The notes under the pieces are model-generated. The model was not told the origin of the DNA. It saw only the letters and a program-made list of their open reading frames with translations, and made no database searches. DNA of 64,000 bases. Origin: Sulfopaludibacter sp963815475 (GTDB lineage: Bacteria; Acidobacteriota; Terriglobia; Bryobacterales; Bryobacteraceae). Positions 42,709 through 51,302 of this stretch are shown one piece after another. Position 1 is the stretch's first letter. Every line of letters begins with the position of its first letter. Both the position numbers and the translations under genes were made by a program. Location of the stretch: NCBI GenBank assembly GCA_963815475.1, contig CAWFHD010000003.1, positions 1,054,001 through 1,118,000 on the forward strand, given 5' to 3'.

Positions 42709-44235
42709 TTACGGTGTGATCGTCAACGGAACCGTCAGGCTTTCGCCATAGAGAGAGGCGGTCACGTTCACAGTGGTGTTCGCGGATGCCGAACCCACCG
42801 GCAGTGCGACGGTCGTGCTCAGTACGCCCTCCGGCACTGTGACGATGGATGGAACCGTAAGCACGCCGTTCGAACTGCTCAACGATACGGCGGCGCCTCC
42901 CGCGACTGCGGCGCTGGTCAGCGTTACGGTGACGGCCACGCCTGTGCCGCCCGGGATCATGGTGGGAGTGATGTCGACGGCTGAGAGCCGCGGCGCAGGC
43001 ACTCCGGTGGTCCCGTTCACCAGAAGCACGGCAGACTGCACGTTGCCCCCCTGATAGCTGCCGTTAATCGTCACCGGCGTGGTGAAGCCGATATTGTTGA
43101 CTGTGACCGGAATCGCGGCGGAGACGGCGCCTGCAGGCACCGTAACCGAAGACGGGATTCCCAGCACGCCAGGGCTGGAAGTGGAAAGCGAGACGGTTAC
43201 GCCTTCGGCAGGCGCGGGAGTGGTCAGGATCGCCTCCGCGTTGACAGTCGCGCCCGTCGAAACCTGGCGCTGGTCGATATAGATGCCGTCGAGCGCGAGC
43301 GGGGAACCGGCGGCCACCTGCGAATTCACTTCCACCATCAGGCTGGATTCGTCCACGGCCTCCATGTTGCTGCCCAGCACCCCCGTGAGCATGTGCAGGT
43401 TGTCATTGTTCCAGCGCGGATCCTGCACCCCCGAAAAGAACCATGGGGCGCCGTTGTCTTCCACGATGCCGCCGTACTTCTTCAACGCGTTGAGGATCAC
43501 CTGCACTTCGTACGGATAAGGCGAGACGTCGAAATTCGCTTTTAGCCGGAACCGCTGGCCCATGTAGGGATACTGCGGTCCGTTGACGTATGACGCCCAA
43601 TGGCTGGCGGGCCAAATGAACCGCTGCTGTGTGGCTGGAACCGTCATACCGATGGCGTGCGTGATCTGGCCGGACGCGACCTCGTCATAGGTCACAAGGC
43701 CGGGTAGGATGGCAATGCCCGCCGCATCCGCTGCCGTCCAGTTAGGCGGCCGCGCAGTGTTCGACTTGAGATCGAAGACGGCCGCGGCGCCGACGCTCCA
43801 ACTCCCATCTCCGTTAGGCATCGCCTGCCACGCCTCATAGAGCTTGCAGTTGGCGGAATCCACCACCAGCAGGTGCGCGTCGGAGGCCTGCTGCACGAGC
43901 GCGTTCGGCGGAATCGGAAACGGCCCCGGGTCGGCCTCGCCGCTGAAGCCGATAAACACCGGCACGCGCGGCTGGTTTGCGCCCACGACGTTGATGAACA
44001 CTCCGCTTACGTTCGACCAGAAATCAGGAAACAAAGGCGACAAGGGGCCGATGCTGTTGACGTAGGTTGCCGAGTTGGGATCCACGGGTAAGTTGTCGAC
44101 CGGCGTGTTCCAAATGTTGTTGGCTGGGAGGATCTGGCAGCCGCCAACGGAATGAACAGTCTGCGCGTTGGCGTTGCAGACTGCAAAAACGGCGAAAAGA
44201 GACAGCGCCGCGGCTACGCGGATGGGGATCTGCAT
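42709..44235 (-). CDS. Secreted protein with C-terminal Ig-like repeats
   Basis: A 508-residue exported protein. The ATG at 44235 follows AGGAG by 10 nt and opens the signal peptide MQIPIRVAAALSLFAVFAVCNANA; a 45-codon extension upstream is in frame but lacks support. The N-terminal ~290 residues form a domain opening with GGCQILPANNIWNTPVDNLP, seen in secreted proteins of unknown role. At least two tandem Ig-like units follow (VTVSLSTSSPGVLGIPSSVT and AAVSLSSSNGVLTVPSIVT). No catalytic motif is recognised. It is probably cell-surface or extracellular. Confidence 0.8.
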   Translation of the reverse strand: MQIPIRVAAALSLFAVFAVCNANAQTVHSVGGCQILPANNIWNTPVDNLPVDPNSATYVNSIGPLSPLFPDFWSNVSGVFINVVGANQPRVPVFIGFSGEADPGPFPIPPNALVQQASDAHLLVVDSANCKLYEAWQAMPNGDGSWSVGAAAVFDLKSNTARPPNWTAADAAGIAILPGLVTYDEVASGQITHAIGMTVPATQQRFIWPASHWASYVNGPQYPYMGQRFRLKANFDVSPYPYEVQVILNALKKYGGIVEDNGAPWFFSGVQDPRWNNDNLHMLTGVLGSNMEAVDESSLMVEVNSQVAAGSPLALDGIYIDQRQVSTGATVNAEAILTTPAPAEGVTVSLSTSSPGVLGIPSSVTVPAGAVSAAIPVTVNNIGFTTPVTINGSYQGGNVQSAVLLVNGTTGVPAPRLSAVDITPTMIPGGTGVAVTVTLTSAAVAGGAAVSLSSSNGVLTVPSIVTVPEGVLSTTVALPVGSASANTTVNVTASLYGESLTVPLTITP

Positions 44236-44482
44236 AGATAGTAATCTCCTGTCGTTCCGGGGGGAACCCCGGTTACTGGTCGAACTGATTTCGTCAGACG
44301 GCTGTTCTGGACCGGGCCGCAGGAGCGGGTCGGAAGGCTGGAACAGGAATGGTGACAGCCGAGCGATCACTCTAACTCAATTGTTGACGTAAAGACAAAT
44401 GACCTGCGTGGTGAACCTCACACACCATGTTTTGGTGGGCACGGCGTTCGAGCGCACATGAATGTAGCGGGCGCCTTATACA
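44236..44482. promoter_or_regulatory. Divergent intergenic region
   Basis: This region carries promoters for the leftward Ig-like gene and the rightward isoprenoid-synthase-like gene. GGTTCC-CCCC-GGAACG-type pairing (around 44255-44275, minus strand) forms a small hairpin just ahead of the AGGAG site of the Ig-like gene. It could influence translation; I cannot assign a riboswitch class. Confidence 0.3.
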
Positions 44483-45538
44483 ATGTCAAGCATGAACGCC
44501 GCGCAGCGAGCCGACGCCCTTGAGCCTCTCATTCCACGGCCCCCGGTTGACATCGCGCCCCTGCGGGTCGCCATTTCCGTGGCGGTAGCTCAACATTGGG
44601 AGAGGTTCGTGCGAAGCTCGGCCATTGGCCGCTCGCTCTGCGCAACTCAGCAGCAGTCCGCCAAAGCTCGCTTCATTGGGGAGATGTATGTGCGAGCTTG
44701 CTATTCCATGCTCATGTTGAGCGCCGATGGTCCGACAGTAGCGCGCATACCCGTGCGAGCCACCAGTCTCATGCCCCTCTCCAGAGGAGTGGCCATACGT
44801 CTCGGTGGTCTTTTGGTGTCCGGGCTTAATCGACTGACGCCTCAAGCGGTTCACCGGCAATTGCTATTGACTTCCGCACTCATGGGAACACTGGATGTGG
44901 TTCTCGATGAGGTAGCTTCGTCGGGCGAATCGGCTGTAATTCGAATCGCCTCGTTAGTCACCAGACGGGCGCCGCCGGATATGCTGCCAACCGAACAGAC
45001 CATTGCCACTCTGGCTCAACTGATCCGGCAGAATGAGAGCTCGTGGCAATCCGAGTATTGGGAAACGGTTCTGGAGCCGGCAGTCCGTGAATATTGTTTG
45101 GCGGAAGCGCTAGCCGTAGCTGGCGCTCCGGATCCCAAGGACATGGGACATCGACGGGCCGGAATCGAGGCCGTGATCAAAGGTATGTGGTACGTAGTAG
45201 GCCCGCGTATGGGGCTGGATGGCGGCTTGTCGCGGTTTGAGCCACTCGCATGGAATCGCGAGCAGAGGTGGATGGCGGATACGACACTGCTTATGCAAAT
45301 GATCGACGACTGGGTGGACCAAGACGAGGATGACGGGGCAAGGGTCACACCAGTTCTGGCGGGAGCCTGGAATGTGGACTCCGTGGAGGGGCTGTACCGC
45401 AAGACAGTCGAGGACTTATTTGCGATGCTGGCGGAAAACGGAATCCGGAGCCGCGTCCTGCAGGAACTGTTTGTGGATCTCTATAACGACTATCTGCACG
45501 TGGCGATGGATGCAATGCGCACGGGAATCGTAGCGTAG
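44483..45538 (+). CDS. Class 1 isoprenoid-synthase-like protein
   Basis: A 351-residue, largely helical protein. Two aspartate-rich motifs are placed as in prenyl/terpene/squalene synthases: D138-VVL-D142-E143 and D275-D276-WV-D279-Q-D281, 137 residues apart. In that fold these clusters bind magnesium and the diphosphate of an isoprenyl substrate. The rest does not match a family I can name, and no membrane helix or signal peptide is clear. A helical protein of unknown function follows 8 bp later. Alternative starts (ATG 44492) are possible. The enzymatic assignment rests on motif spacing and helical content only. Confidence 0.55.
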   Translation: MSSMNAAQRADALEPLIPRPPVDIAPLRVAISVAVAQHWERFVRSSAIGRSLCATQQQSAKARFIGEMYVRACYSMLMLSADGPTVARIPVRATSLMPLSRGVAIRLGGLLVSGLNRLTPQAVHRQLLLTSALMGTLDVVLDEVASSGESAVIRIASLVTRRAPPDMLPTEQTIATLAQLIRQNESSWQSEYWETVLEPAVREYCLAEALAVAGAPDPKDMGHRRAGIEAVIKGMWYVVGPRMGLDGGLSRFEPLAWNREQRWMADTTLLMQMIDDWVDQDEDDGARVTPVLAGAWNVDSVEGLYRKTVEDLFAMLAENGIRSRVLQELFVDLYNDYLHVAMDAMRTGIVA

Positions 45539-45546
45539 GTCTGTCT

Positions 45547-46287
45547 ATGAATGCAGAGGATACCGACTCAAGCAGAGTGGACTTTGTTTCGCTGCTCGCA
45601 TTCATTCAGGACGGCAAAGTGTCTGAGGCGATCTCAATCGTGGAAGCGATTCCGAATCCGATGGATGCTTCGGTAGCTTTTATCGAACTTGCCAAACAAG
45701 CCTATCGCGAACTGCAGGATGTCTCTTCGATGGTTGAGATCGGCAATGCCGGTACTCAATTCGCCTTGAAAGCCTCGTCCGCCGGGAGCTCCGAGGATGC
45801 GGAGGGATTGAGAAAACAAGCCAGAATACTTGCCTACAATACGGCGGCCAACTGCTGGCCCGGATGGGGGGACGCCGGTATCGACATAAAACCGGATGAT
45901 GTAGAAGCTGGGTTGAAGCTGGCGGTGCTTTGCCGGGATCTGGCAGTGGAGTTGAATCTGGGCCATAAACAGCGTGGAGGCGCCCACTGGCTTATAGGGG
46001 CACTCGATCTTGCGAGGGGCCAATACGCGGAAGCGCTCGCCGAGTTTGAGCGCGCCAAGGAGGAATTTCGAGCTGGCGCCGATTCGGATTACGTCTTGAT
46101 GGCCGCGGGTTATTCGGCTCTGGCGCTAAAGGCACAACCGGAATCCCGGCTGGCTGGTGGTCATGAGCTGGAACGTATATTGCTTTTACTGCGCGTCCGA
46201 GGCTCCAAAGATGGACTATTCTTTGCGAATCAGCTCGTCACCGCAGATCGAATACTTATCGGCGCCAGGCTGCCGGACGTCCGGTAA
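45547..46287 (+). CDS. Helical-repeat (TPR-like) protein of unknown function
   Basis: A 246-residue soluble protein made of paired helices, for example AISIVEAIPNPMDASVAFIE and WLIGALDLARGQYAEALAEF, the latter close to a TPR consensus. It has no signal peptide. It is co-transcribed with the isoprenoid-synthase-like gene (8-bp spacing) and likely scaffolds or regulates it. I do not recognise a family. Confidence 0.6.
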   Translation: MNAEDTDSSRVDFVSLLAFIQDGKVSEAISIVEAIPNPMDASVAFIELAKQAYRELQDVSSMVEIGNAGTQFALKASSAGSSEDAEGLRKQARILAYNTAANCWPGWGDAGIDIKPDDVEAGLKLAVLCRDLAVELNLGHKQRGGAHWLIGALDLARGQYAEALAEFERAKEEFRAGADSDYVLMAAGYSALALKAQPESRLAGGHELERILLLLRVRGSKDGLFFANQLVTADRILIGARLPDVR

Positions 46288-46468
46288 AAGTTGATTCCCA
46301 GCGGATCCGCTATTGCTCTTCGTGTCTGGAACTTCAGCCGCACCGCAACCTGGAGCTAGGGAATCGCTCCGCTGCCGATAGGCGAACTACCGTTGACAGC
46401 CGACGCGAACAGGCCACGCGCGCCGCGCGAGATGTTAGGCTTTGACATGTTAAGATTCTGACTCTCCC

Positions 46469-47473
46469 ATGACACAGGCACCCGGCGCTTTGGACGCCTC
46501 TTTTCGCGGTAAACGCGTGTTGATCACCGGCGGCCTCGGCTTTATCGGATCCACGCTGGCGCGCCGGCTGGCCGGACTGGGGGCGCAAGTGCTCCTGGTG
46601 GACAGCCTCATTCCCGAGTACGGCGGCAACCAGTTCAACATCGACGGGTTGGAAGGCTCGGTGCAGGTGAACATTTCAGACGTGCGCGACGAGCATAGCT
46701 TCCACTACCTGGTGCAGAACAAGAACTACCTGTTTAACCTGGCGGGACAGACCAGCCACCTGGATTCGATGCGCGATCCGTTCGCCGATCTCGAAATCAA
46801 CTGCCGCTCGCAGCTCTCTATTCTGGAGGCGTGCCGCAAGTACAACCCCGCGCTCCGCATCGTGTTCGCCAGCACGCGCCAGATTTACGGCAAGCCCGAC
46901 TATTTGCCGGTGGATGAGAAGCACCTGCTGCGTCCGGTGGATGTGAATGGCGTGAACAAGATGGCCGGCGAGCAGTTCCACATTCTGTATAACAATGTCT
47001 ACGGAATCTGGGCTTGCGCGCTACGGCTGGGCAACACTTACGGACCGCGCATGCGTGTGAAGGATGCGCGCCAGACCTTTCTCGGCATCTGGATCCGACT
47101 GCTGCTGGAGGGCAAGCCGTTCGAAATCTGGGATGGCCACCAACTCCGCGATTTTACATATGTGGATGACGCGGTGGATGCGTTCCTGCTGGCCGCGGCC
47201 GATGACCGCGTAGGCGGCCGCATCTTCAACATCAGCGGCGATGGTCCGGTCAGCCTTAAGCAGTTGGGCGATCTGCTGGTGGAGACGGTGGGCTCGGGCG
47301 TGTACATCGAGCGATCCTTTCCGGCGGAGCGGAAGCGCATCGATATCGGCGACTATTACGCCGATGGCAGCGCCATCCGCGAAGCGCTCGGCTGGCAGCC
47401 GCGCACCGCATTGCGCGAGGGGCTGGCGCGAACGGTGGAGTATTATCGCAAGCACCTGGGGTGGTATGTCTAG
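46469..47473 (+). CDS. NAD-dependent sugar epimerase/dehydratase (extended SDR)
   Basis: A 334-residue extended short-chain dehydrogenase. The NAD-binding motif is GGLGFIGS, followed by acidic residue Asp in LLVDSL. The usual catalytic YxxxK is replaced: the aligned segment reads VDVNGVNKMAGEQF, so Lys is present and the Tyr position appears to be Asn. The substrate region (RLGNTYGPRM, WDGHQLRDFTYVDDA) is typical of nucleotide-sugar epimerases or 4,6-dehydratases. It overlaps the following DegT-type aminotransferase by 8 bp, suggesting a role in an unusual sugar for glycan or antibiotic-type modification. Confidence 0.88.
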   Translation: MTQAPGALDASFRGKRVLITGGLGFIGSTLARRLAGLGAQVLLVDSLIPEYGGNQFNIDGLEGSVQVNISDVRDEHSFHYLVQNKNYLFNLAGQTSHLDSMRDPFADLEINCRSQLSILEACRKYNPALRIVFASTRQIYGKPDYLPVDEKHLLRPVDVNGVNKMAGEQFHILYNNVYGIWACALRLGNTYGPRMRVKDARQTFLGIWIRLLLEGKPFEIWDGHQLRDFTYVDDAVDAFLLAAADDRVGGRIFNISGDGPVSLKQLGDLLVETVGSGVYIERSFPAERKRIDIGDYYADGSAIREALGWQPRTALREGLARTVEYYRKHLGWYV

Positions 47474-48557
47474 CAGCGCCAAGGTTCCGTTCAACGATCT
47501 GGGGCGGCAGACCGTCGCGCTGGCCGCCGAGATCGAGGCCGCCATTCGGACCGTGCTGGCGAGCGGGTGGTTCATTCTGGGTCCGCAGGTGGAAGGCTTC
47601 GAGGCGGAGTTCGCGGCCTTCTGCGGCGCAGCGCACTGCGTGGGGACGGGCAACGGCACCGACGCGCTGGAGTTGGCGCTGCGGGCACTCGCAATCGGAC
47701 CGGGCGACCAGGTGGCGACGGTGGCAAATGCCGGCGGTTATAGCACCGCGGCAATCGTGGCGGCCGGCGCGGAGCCGCTTTATGTGGACGTGGACCGCGA
47801 CACCATGACGATGGATCCCGGGGCGCTGGCCGCCGCGATGGGAACGCGGGTGCGCGCCGTGATGGCCACTCACCTTTACGGCCGGATGGCGGCCATGCCC
47901 GCGATTCTGAAAGCCGCGGCGGGTATGCCGGTTATCGAAGATTGCGCGCAAGCGCACGGGGCGCGTCTCAATGGCCGCCCGGCCGGAAGCTGGGGAGCGC
48001 TCGGCTGCTTCAGTTTTTATCCCACGAAAAACCTGGGAGCGCTCGGCGATGGCGGAGCGGTGGTCACCAGCGATGCGGGGCTGGCGGCGCGGGTCCGGAG
48101 CTTGGGGCAATACGGGTGGAGCGGCAAGTACCGGTCGGCGTTGGCGGGGGGCCGCAATAGCCGGCTGGATGAGATACAGGCGGCGCTGCTACGCGTCAAA
48201 CTGCCCCGGCTGGCGGGCTGGAACCGGCGTCGACTCAAGATCGCCGGGGATTACAATCGGGCACTGACGGAATGCGGATTGGTCACTCCAGCGATGAGCG
48301 ATGACTGGGTGGCGCATCTTTATGTAGTGCGCTGCCAGGACCGCGATGGCCTGCGTGAGGCGTTGTACTCGCGGAGCATCGGAACGGACGTTCACTATCC
48401 CATCCCAGACCACTTGCAGGAGTCGTCGCGGTGGACGAGTGAGTTGCCGGTGACGGTGGCGTGCTGCCGAGAGGTTTTGAGTCTGCCTTGCTTTCCGGAA
48501 CTGACTGACGAGGAGGTGGCCCTTGTCGCTCAGGCCATCAGGTCTGCAACGGTGTGA
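47466..48557 (+). CDS. DegT/DnrJ/EryC1-family sugar aminotransferase
   Basis: A 363-residue PLP enzyme that transaminates nucleotide-linked keto-sugars. It contains GTGNGTDALELALRALAIGP for cofactor phosphate binding, VIEDCAQAHGA, and the Schiff-base Lys in FYPTKNLGALGDGG, then LDEIQAALLRVKL. The ATG at 47466 overlaps the epimerase stop. With the epimerase it forms a two-gene amino-sugar module; glycosyltransferases are not adjacent, so the product is unknown. Confidence 0.92.
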   Translation: MSSSAKVPFNDLGRQTVALAAEIEAAIRTVLASGWFILGPQVEGFEAEFAAFCGAAHCVGTGNGTDALELALRALAIGPGDQVATVANAGGYSTAAIVAAGAEPLYVDVDRDTMTMDPGALAAAMGTRVRAVMATHLYGRMAAMPAILKAAAGMPVIEDCAQAHGARLNGRPAGSWGALGCFSFYPTKNLGALGDGGAVVTSDAGLAARVRSLGQYGWSGKYRSALAGGRNSRLDEIQAALLRVKLPRLAGWNRRRLKIAGDYNRALTECGLVTPAMSDDWVAHLYVVRCQDRDGLREALYSRSIGTDVHYPIPDHLQESSRWTSELPVTVACCREVLSLPCFPELTDEEVALVAQAIRSATV

Positions 48558-48562
48558 ACCTT

Positions 48563-48628
48563 GCGGACTTGAGTCCGCCAACCGGCCGGGCGGGACTGAA
48601 GTCCCGCGCAGGCTGAAGCCCGCCCACC
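48563..48628. repeat. Triple hairpin of the GCAGGC palindrome family
   Basis: Three stems in a row: GCGGAC-TTGA-GTCCGC (48563-48578), GCGGGAC-TGAA-GTCCCGC (48590-48607) and GCAGGC-TGAA-GCCCGC (48608-48623, one mismatch), then CCACC. The copies share TGAA/TTGA loops. The element lies between the convergent aminotransferase and alcohol dehydrogenase genes and could end both transcripts, though it looks more like a REP-type repeat. Confidence 0.65.
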
Positions 48629-48650
48629 ATCAGATTCCAGTCCACTGGCG

Positions 48651-49676
48651 TTACGGTGTCAGAATCACTTTCATGAGGTTCCCTTCCCTGCGGTAGAGGC
48701 GGTCGAACCATTGCGGACCTTCCGCCAGCGGGGCAACGGCGCTGATGAGCGGATCCACCTGGATGGCTCCGGATGCCAGTAAGTCGATGCACTGCGGATA
48801 TTCGCCGCTCGACGCGCACGAACCTTGTAAACGCAATTGGCGCGTCACCACTTCCTGCAACGGCAGTTCGACCGTCGGCGCCACGTTGCCTACCAACGTG
48901 ACTGCGCCGCCCTTGCGCGTGCAGCCGATCGCCGTGCGGATGGGATCGGTGGCGCCGACGCATTCGACTGCCAGTTCCACGCCGCGTCCATCGGTCATCT
49001 CCCGCACTAACGCTACGGCATCCTGAGTCTTAGAGTTGATCGTCACCTGGACGCCGAGATCGCGCGCGCGTCCCAGGCGGGCGTCATCCACGTCGATGGC
49101 GATCACCTGCTTCGCTCCCGCGGCACGCAACGCCTGCGCCGCCAGCACCCCGATCATCCCCGCCCCCACCACTACGGCGGTTTCGGCCTTCGGGCTGATG
49201 GCCACGGCGTGCACCGCCACGGATACCGCCTCAATCAGCGCCGCCTGTTGGTAGCTGAGGCTGTCGGGCAAACGGTAGACGATGCGCCGCGGCACCGCGA
49301 CGAATTCGGCGAAAGCGCCGTGACGCCGGTACGGCCCCGGCGAGACGCCCAGCACCTCGCGGTTCTCGCACAGGTTCACTTCGCCGCGCGCGCAGTGAAA
49401 ACAGCGTCCGCAGTAGATGGTGGAATCGAAAGTGACGCGGTCGCCCGGGTTGAGGTCGTGGACGTTGGCGCCGATGGCGGCCACTTCGCCGGCAGCTTCG
49501 TGTCCCATCACCAGGGGCGGAATGCGGCGGCCCGTAGAGCCGTCGAAACCGTGCACGTCGCTGCCACAAATGCCGCAGGCCCGCACACGGACCAGGATAT
49601 CGTCGGGTCCGATTTCGGGGGCCGACATCTGCACCATTTCCAGGCGCTTGTATTCTTTCAGTAAGAGAGCTTCCAT
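48651..49676 (-). CDS. Zinc-dependent alcohol/polyol dehydrogenase (MDR family)
   Basis: A 341-residue medium-chain dehydrogenase. Catalytic zinc ligands are Cys in CGICGSDVHG, and His-Glu in GHEAAGEV. The structural zinc is held by the four Cys of CGRCFHCARGEVNLC. NAD is bound by VVVGAGMIGVLAAQ. The sequence resembles galactitol-1-phosphate 5-dehydrogenase or sorbitol dehydrogenase-like enzymes, so a sugar alcohol is the likely substrate. It is divergent from the membrane-protein gene, with only 44 bp between starts. Confidence 0.9.
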   Translation of the reverse strand: MEALLLKEYKRLEMVQMSAPEIGPDDILVRVRACGICGSDVHGFDGSTGRRIPPLVMGHEAAGEVAAIGANVHDLNPGDRVTFDSTIYCGRCFHCARGEVNLCENREVLGVSPGPYRRHGAFAEFVAVPRRIVYRLPDSLSYQQAALIEAVSVAVHAVAISPKAETAVVVGAGMIGVLAAQALRAAGAKQVIAIDVDDARLGRARDLGVQVTINSKTQDAVALVREMTDGRGVELAVECVGATDPIRTAIGCTRKGGAVTLVGNVAPTVELPLQEVVTRQLRLQGSCASSGEYPQCIDLLASGAIQVDPLISAVAPLAEGPQWFDRLYRREGNLMKVILTP

Positions 49677-49720
49677 AACCTTGGAACCTTCACCATACCA
49701 CTGGAGTCCGATAGCATAGC

Positions 49721-51247
49721 GTGTCCCTTTCCGCCAAAACCCGTTCCTGGCGTTCCCACCTCGGGATTATGGCGCAAACTTCGAGCCTGTTGGCCACCGT
49801 TTGGTTCCTGTGGCGCTTCCGTTTCGCGCCTCGAACTGCCGGCGAGGCGTTCGTTCCAGCCTTCCGCAGCGCGGTGATGTTTACGCTTGGGGCGGCTGTG
49901 TGGAGCGCGGCCGTCGCCTTGATTCTGAACCTGGCGATCCGCCGGGTGGAGCGCGTGGATGTGATCGGCGCCACACTTCGCACGTCGGCGGTGGCGGTTT
50001 GGTTCGCTCCCGCCACCATGCTGCTCTCGTCCTTCTCGGCCTGGGGAATGCCGGCGGCGCTGGTACTGGTGGTCAATGCCACGCGTCTGTTGTACTCGCA
50101 GTGGCAAATGGTCTATCCGCAGGAGTCGCACGCGCCGGTTCTGGTACCGCAGGAGTCTGGAATGCTGGGCGCGGGCGAACTTCCCCACGCCATTCTGCCG
50201 CGCCACTTCGGACCGGCCCTGCTGGTTTCGGTAGGTGCGCAGTCCGGGTTGGCCGCCGAACTATTGCGGCGCCACATGCTGGCGGCCGCTTTGCTGGTGA
50301 TGAGTTCGGCGATCCTGACCGTGTTTGCGATTTCGTCGGGAGTCTGGAACGGGCAGAGACAACCGAGCTTGCCGCGGTCGATCTTCGGATTTCTCCTGAC
50401 ACTTATCCTTGCGACCGGCCTGAGCGTGGTTGGAGTGGCGGGCGGCAGTGGCATGGGCTTCGTCTTCGGATTCGGAAGCGGTGACGGCACCGGCGCGATC
50501 GCCGACCTCTTTAAGAAGGGCAAGCCCGGCACGGCCGCGCAAAAGGACGACTCGAAGCCGGCGCCTCCTGTTCCTGACCCGAGGGGCAGTGAGCCGTATC
50601 GGCTGCATCCACCGCCGCCGCTTCCGATGACGCCCCCTGACAGCCTTGCAGGCAGTTTTCCGGGCGTCATCCTGTGGCCAGAGGTGCAACCCGTCACGCT
50701 GATTGTGCCGCCGCTTCCTTCTACCGGCGCAGGGTATGCCACGCCGGCGCATCCACTCAGCATTCCCTTCGGCGGCGAGTATTGGATGTATCGCTATCTC
50801 ATGTTCAAGCGCCCGCCGCCCAATTCGTATTTCCAACGCGGCACTCCGGCGCACATGTCGTTCAGCACCACCGACCATTGGCCGCTGCAGATGGAGGCAC
50901 ACCAGAAACTGGAGCAGGACATCGACGTGTCGTGTTGCGGCAAGATCCAGATTGCGATTTTAAATGCCGACAAGTTCCCCGGCACGGTGTCGCTCGAATT
51001 GATGCTGGTGTACACCCAGTTCGGCGCGAGCGCCACGGAATCGCTGGGGACAGCTCAGGTGCTTTCCACTCCGAATCTGAAGGCGGATCCCGTGGCGCCT
51101 GTGCCGGAGACGTTGGATTTCGTCGTGCCCCTGGGCGGACCCTTGCACCAGTTCAACGAACTTCAGGTGGTCTTTCGCCGGGCGCGCCCACGGGCGGACC
51201 GGAGCGCGCGCGTCTCCATCGACCGCTTCATCCTGGCGCCGAGGTAG
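49721..51247 (+). CDS. Multi-pass membrane protein with a Pro-rich linker and C-terminal soluble domain
   Basis: A 508-residue protein starting at GTG 49721. About five hydrophobic segments lie in residues 15-250 (AVWSAAVALILNLAI, VWFAPATMLLSSFSAWGM, MLAAALLVMSSAILTVFAI, FGFLLTLILATGLSVVGVA and others). A proline-rich stretch follows (PAPPVPDPRG, PPPPLPMTPP), then a ~200-residue beta-rich domain ending in RVSIDRFILAPR. No family is recognised. The soluble domain is probably outside the membrane. Neighbours give no clear functional hint. Confidence 0.7.
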   Translation: MSLSAKTRSWRSHLGIMAQTSSLLATVWFLWRFRFAPRTAGEAFVPAFRSAVMFTLGAAVWSAAVALILNLAIRRVERVDVIGATLRTSAVAVWFAPATMLLSSFSAWGMPAALVLVVNATRLLYSQWQMVYPQESHAPVLVPQESGMLGAGELPHAILPRHFGPALLVSVGAQSGLAAELLRRHMLAAALLVMSSAILTVFAISSGVWNGQRQPSLPRSIFGFLLTLILATGLSVVGVAGGSGMGFVFGFGSGDGTGAIADLFKKGKPGTAAQKDDSKPAPPVPDPRGSEPYRLHPPPPLPMTPPDSLAGSFPGVILWPEVQPVTLIVPPLPSTGAGYATPAHPLSIPFGGEYWMYRYLMFKRPPPNSYFQRGTPAHMSFSTTDHWPLQMEAHQKLEQDIDVSCCGKIQIAILNADKFPGTVSLELMLVYTQFGASATESLGTAQVLSTPNLKADPVAPVPETLDFVVPLGGPLHQFNELQVVFRRARPRADRSARVSIDRFILAPR

Positions 51248-51302
51248 GGCGACGAGTGCGCATGGCTCTTCGCATGAAGCGGTGGTGTAAAATCGTCTCT
51301 TC

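Noticed and set aside
44236..44300. Riboswitch ahead of the Ig-like secreted protein
   Set aside because: There is a small hairpin near the ribosome-binding site but I could not match any riboswitch consensus.
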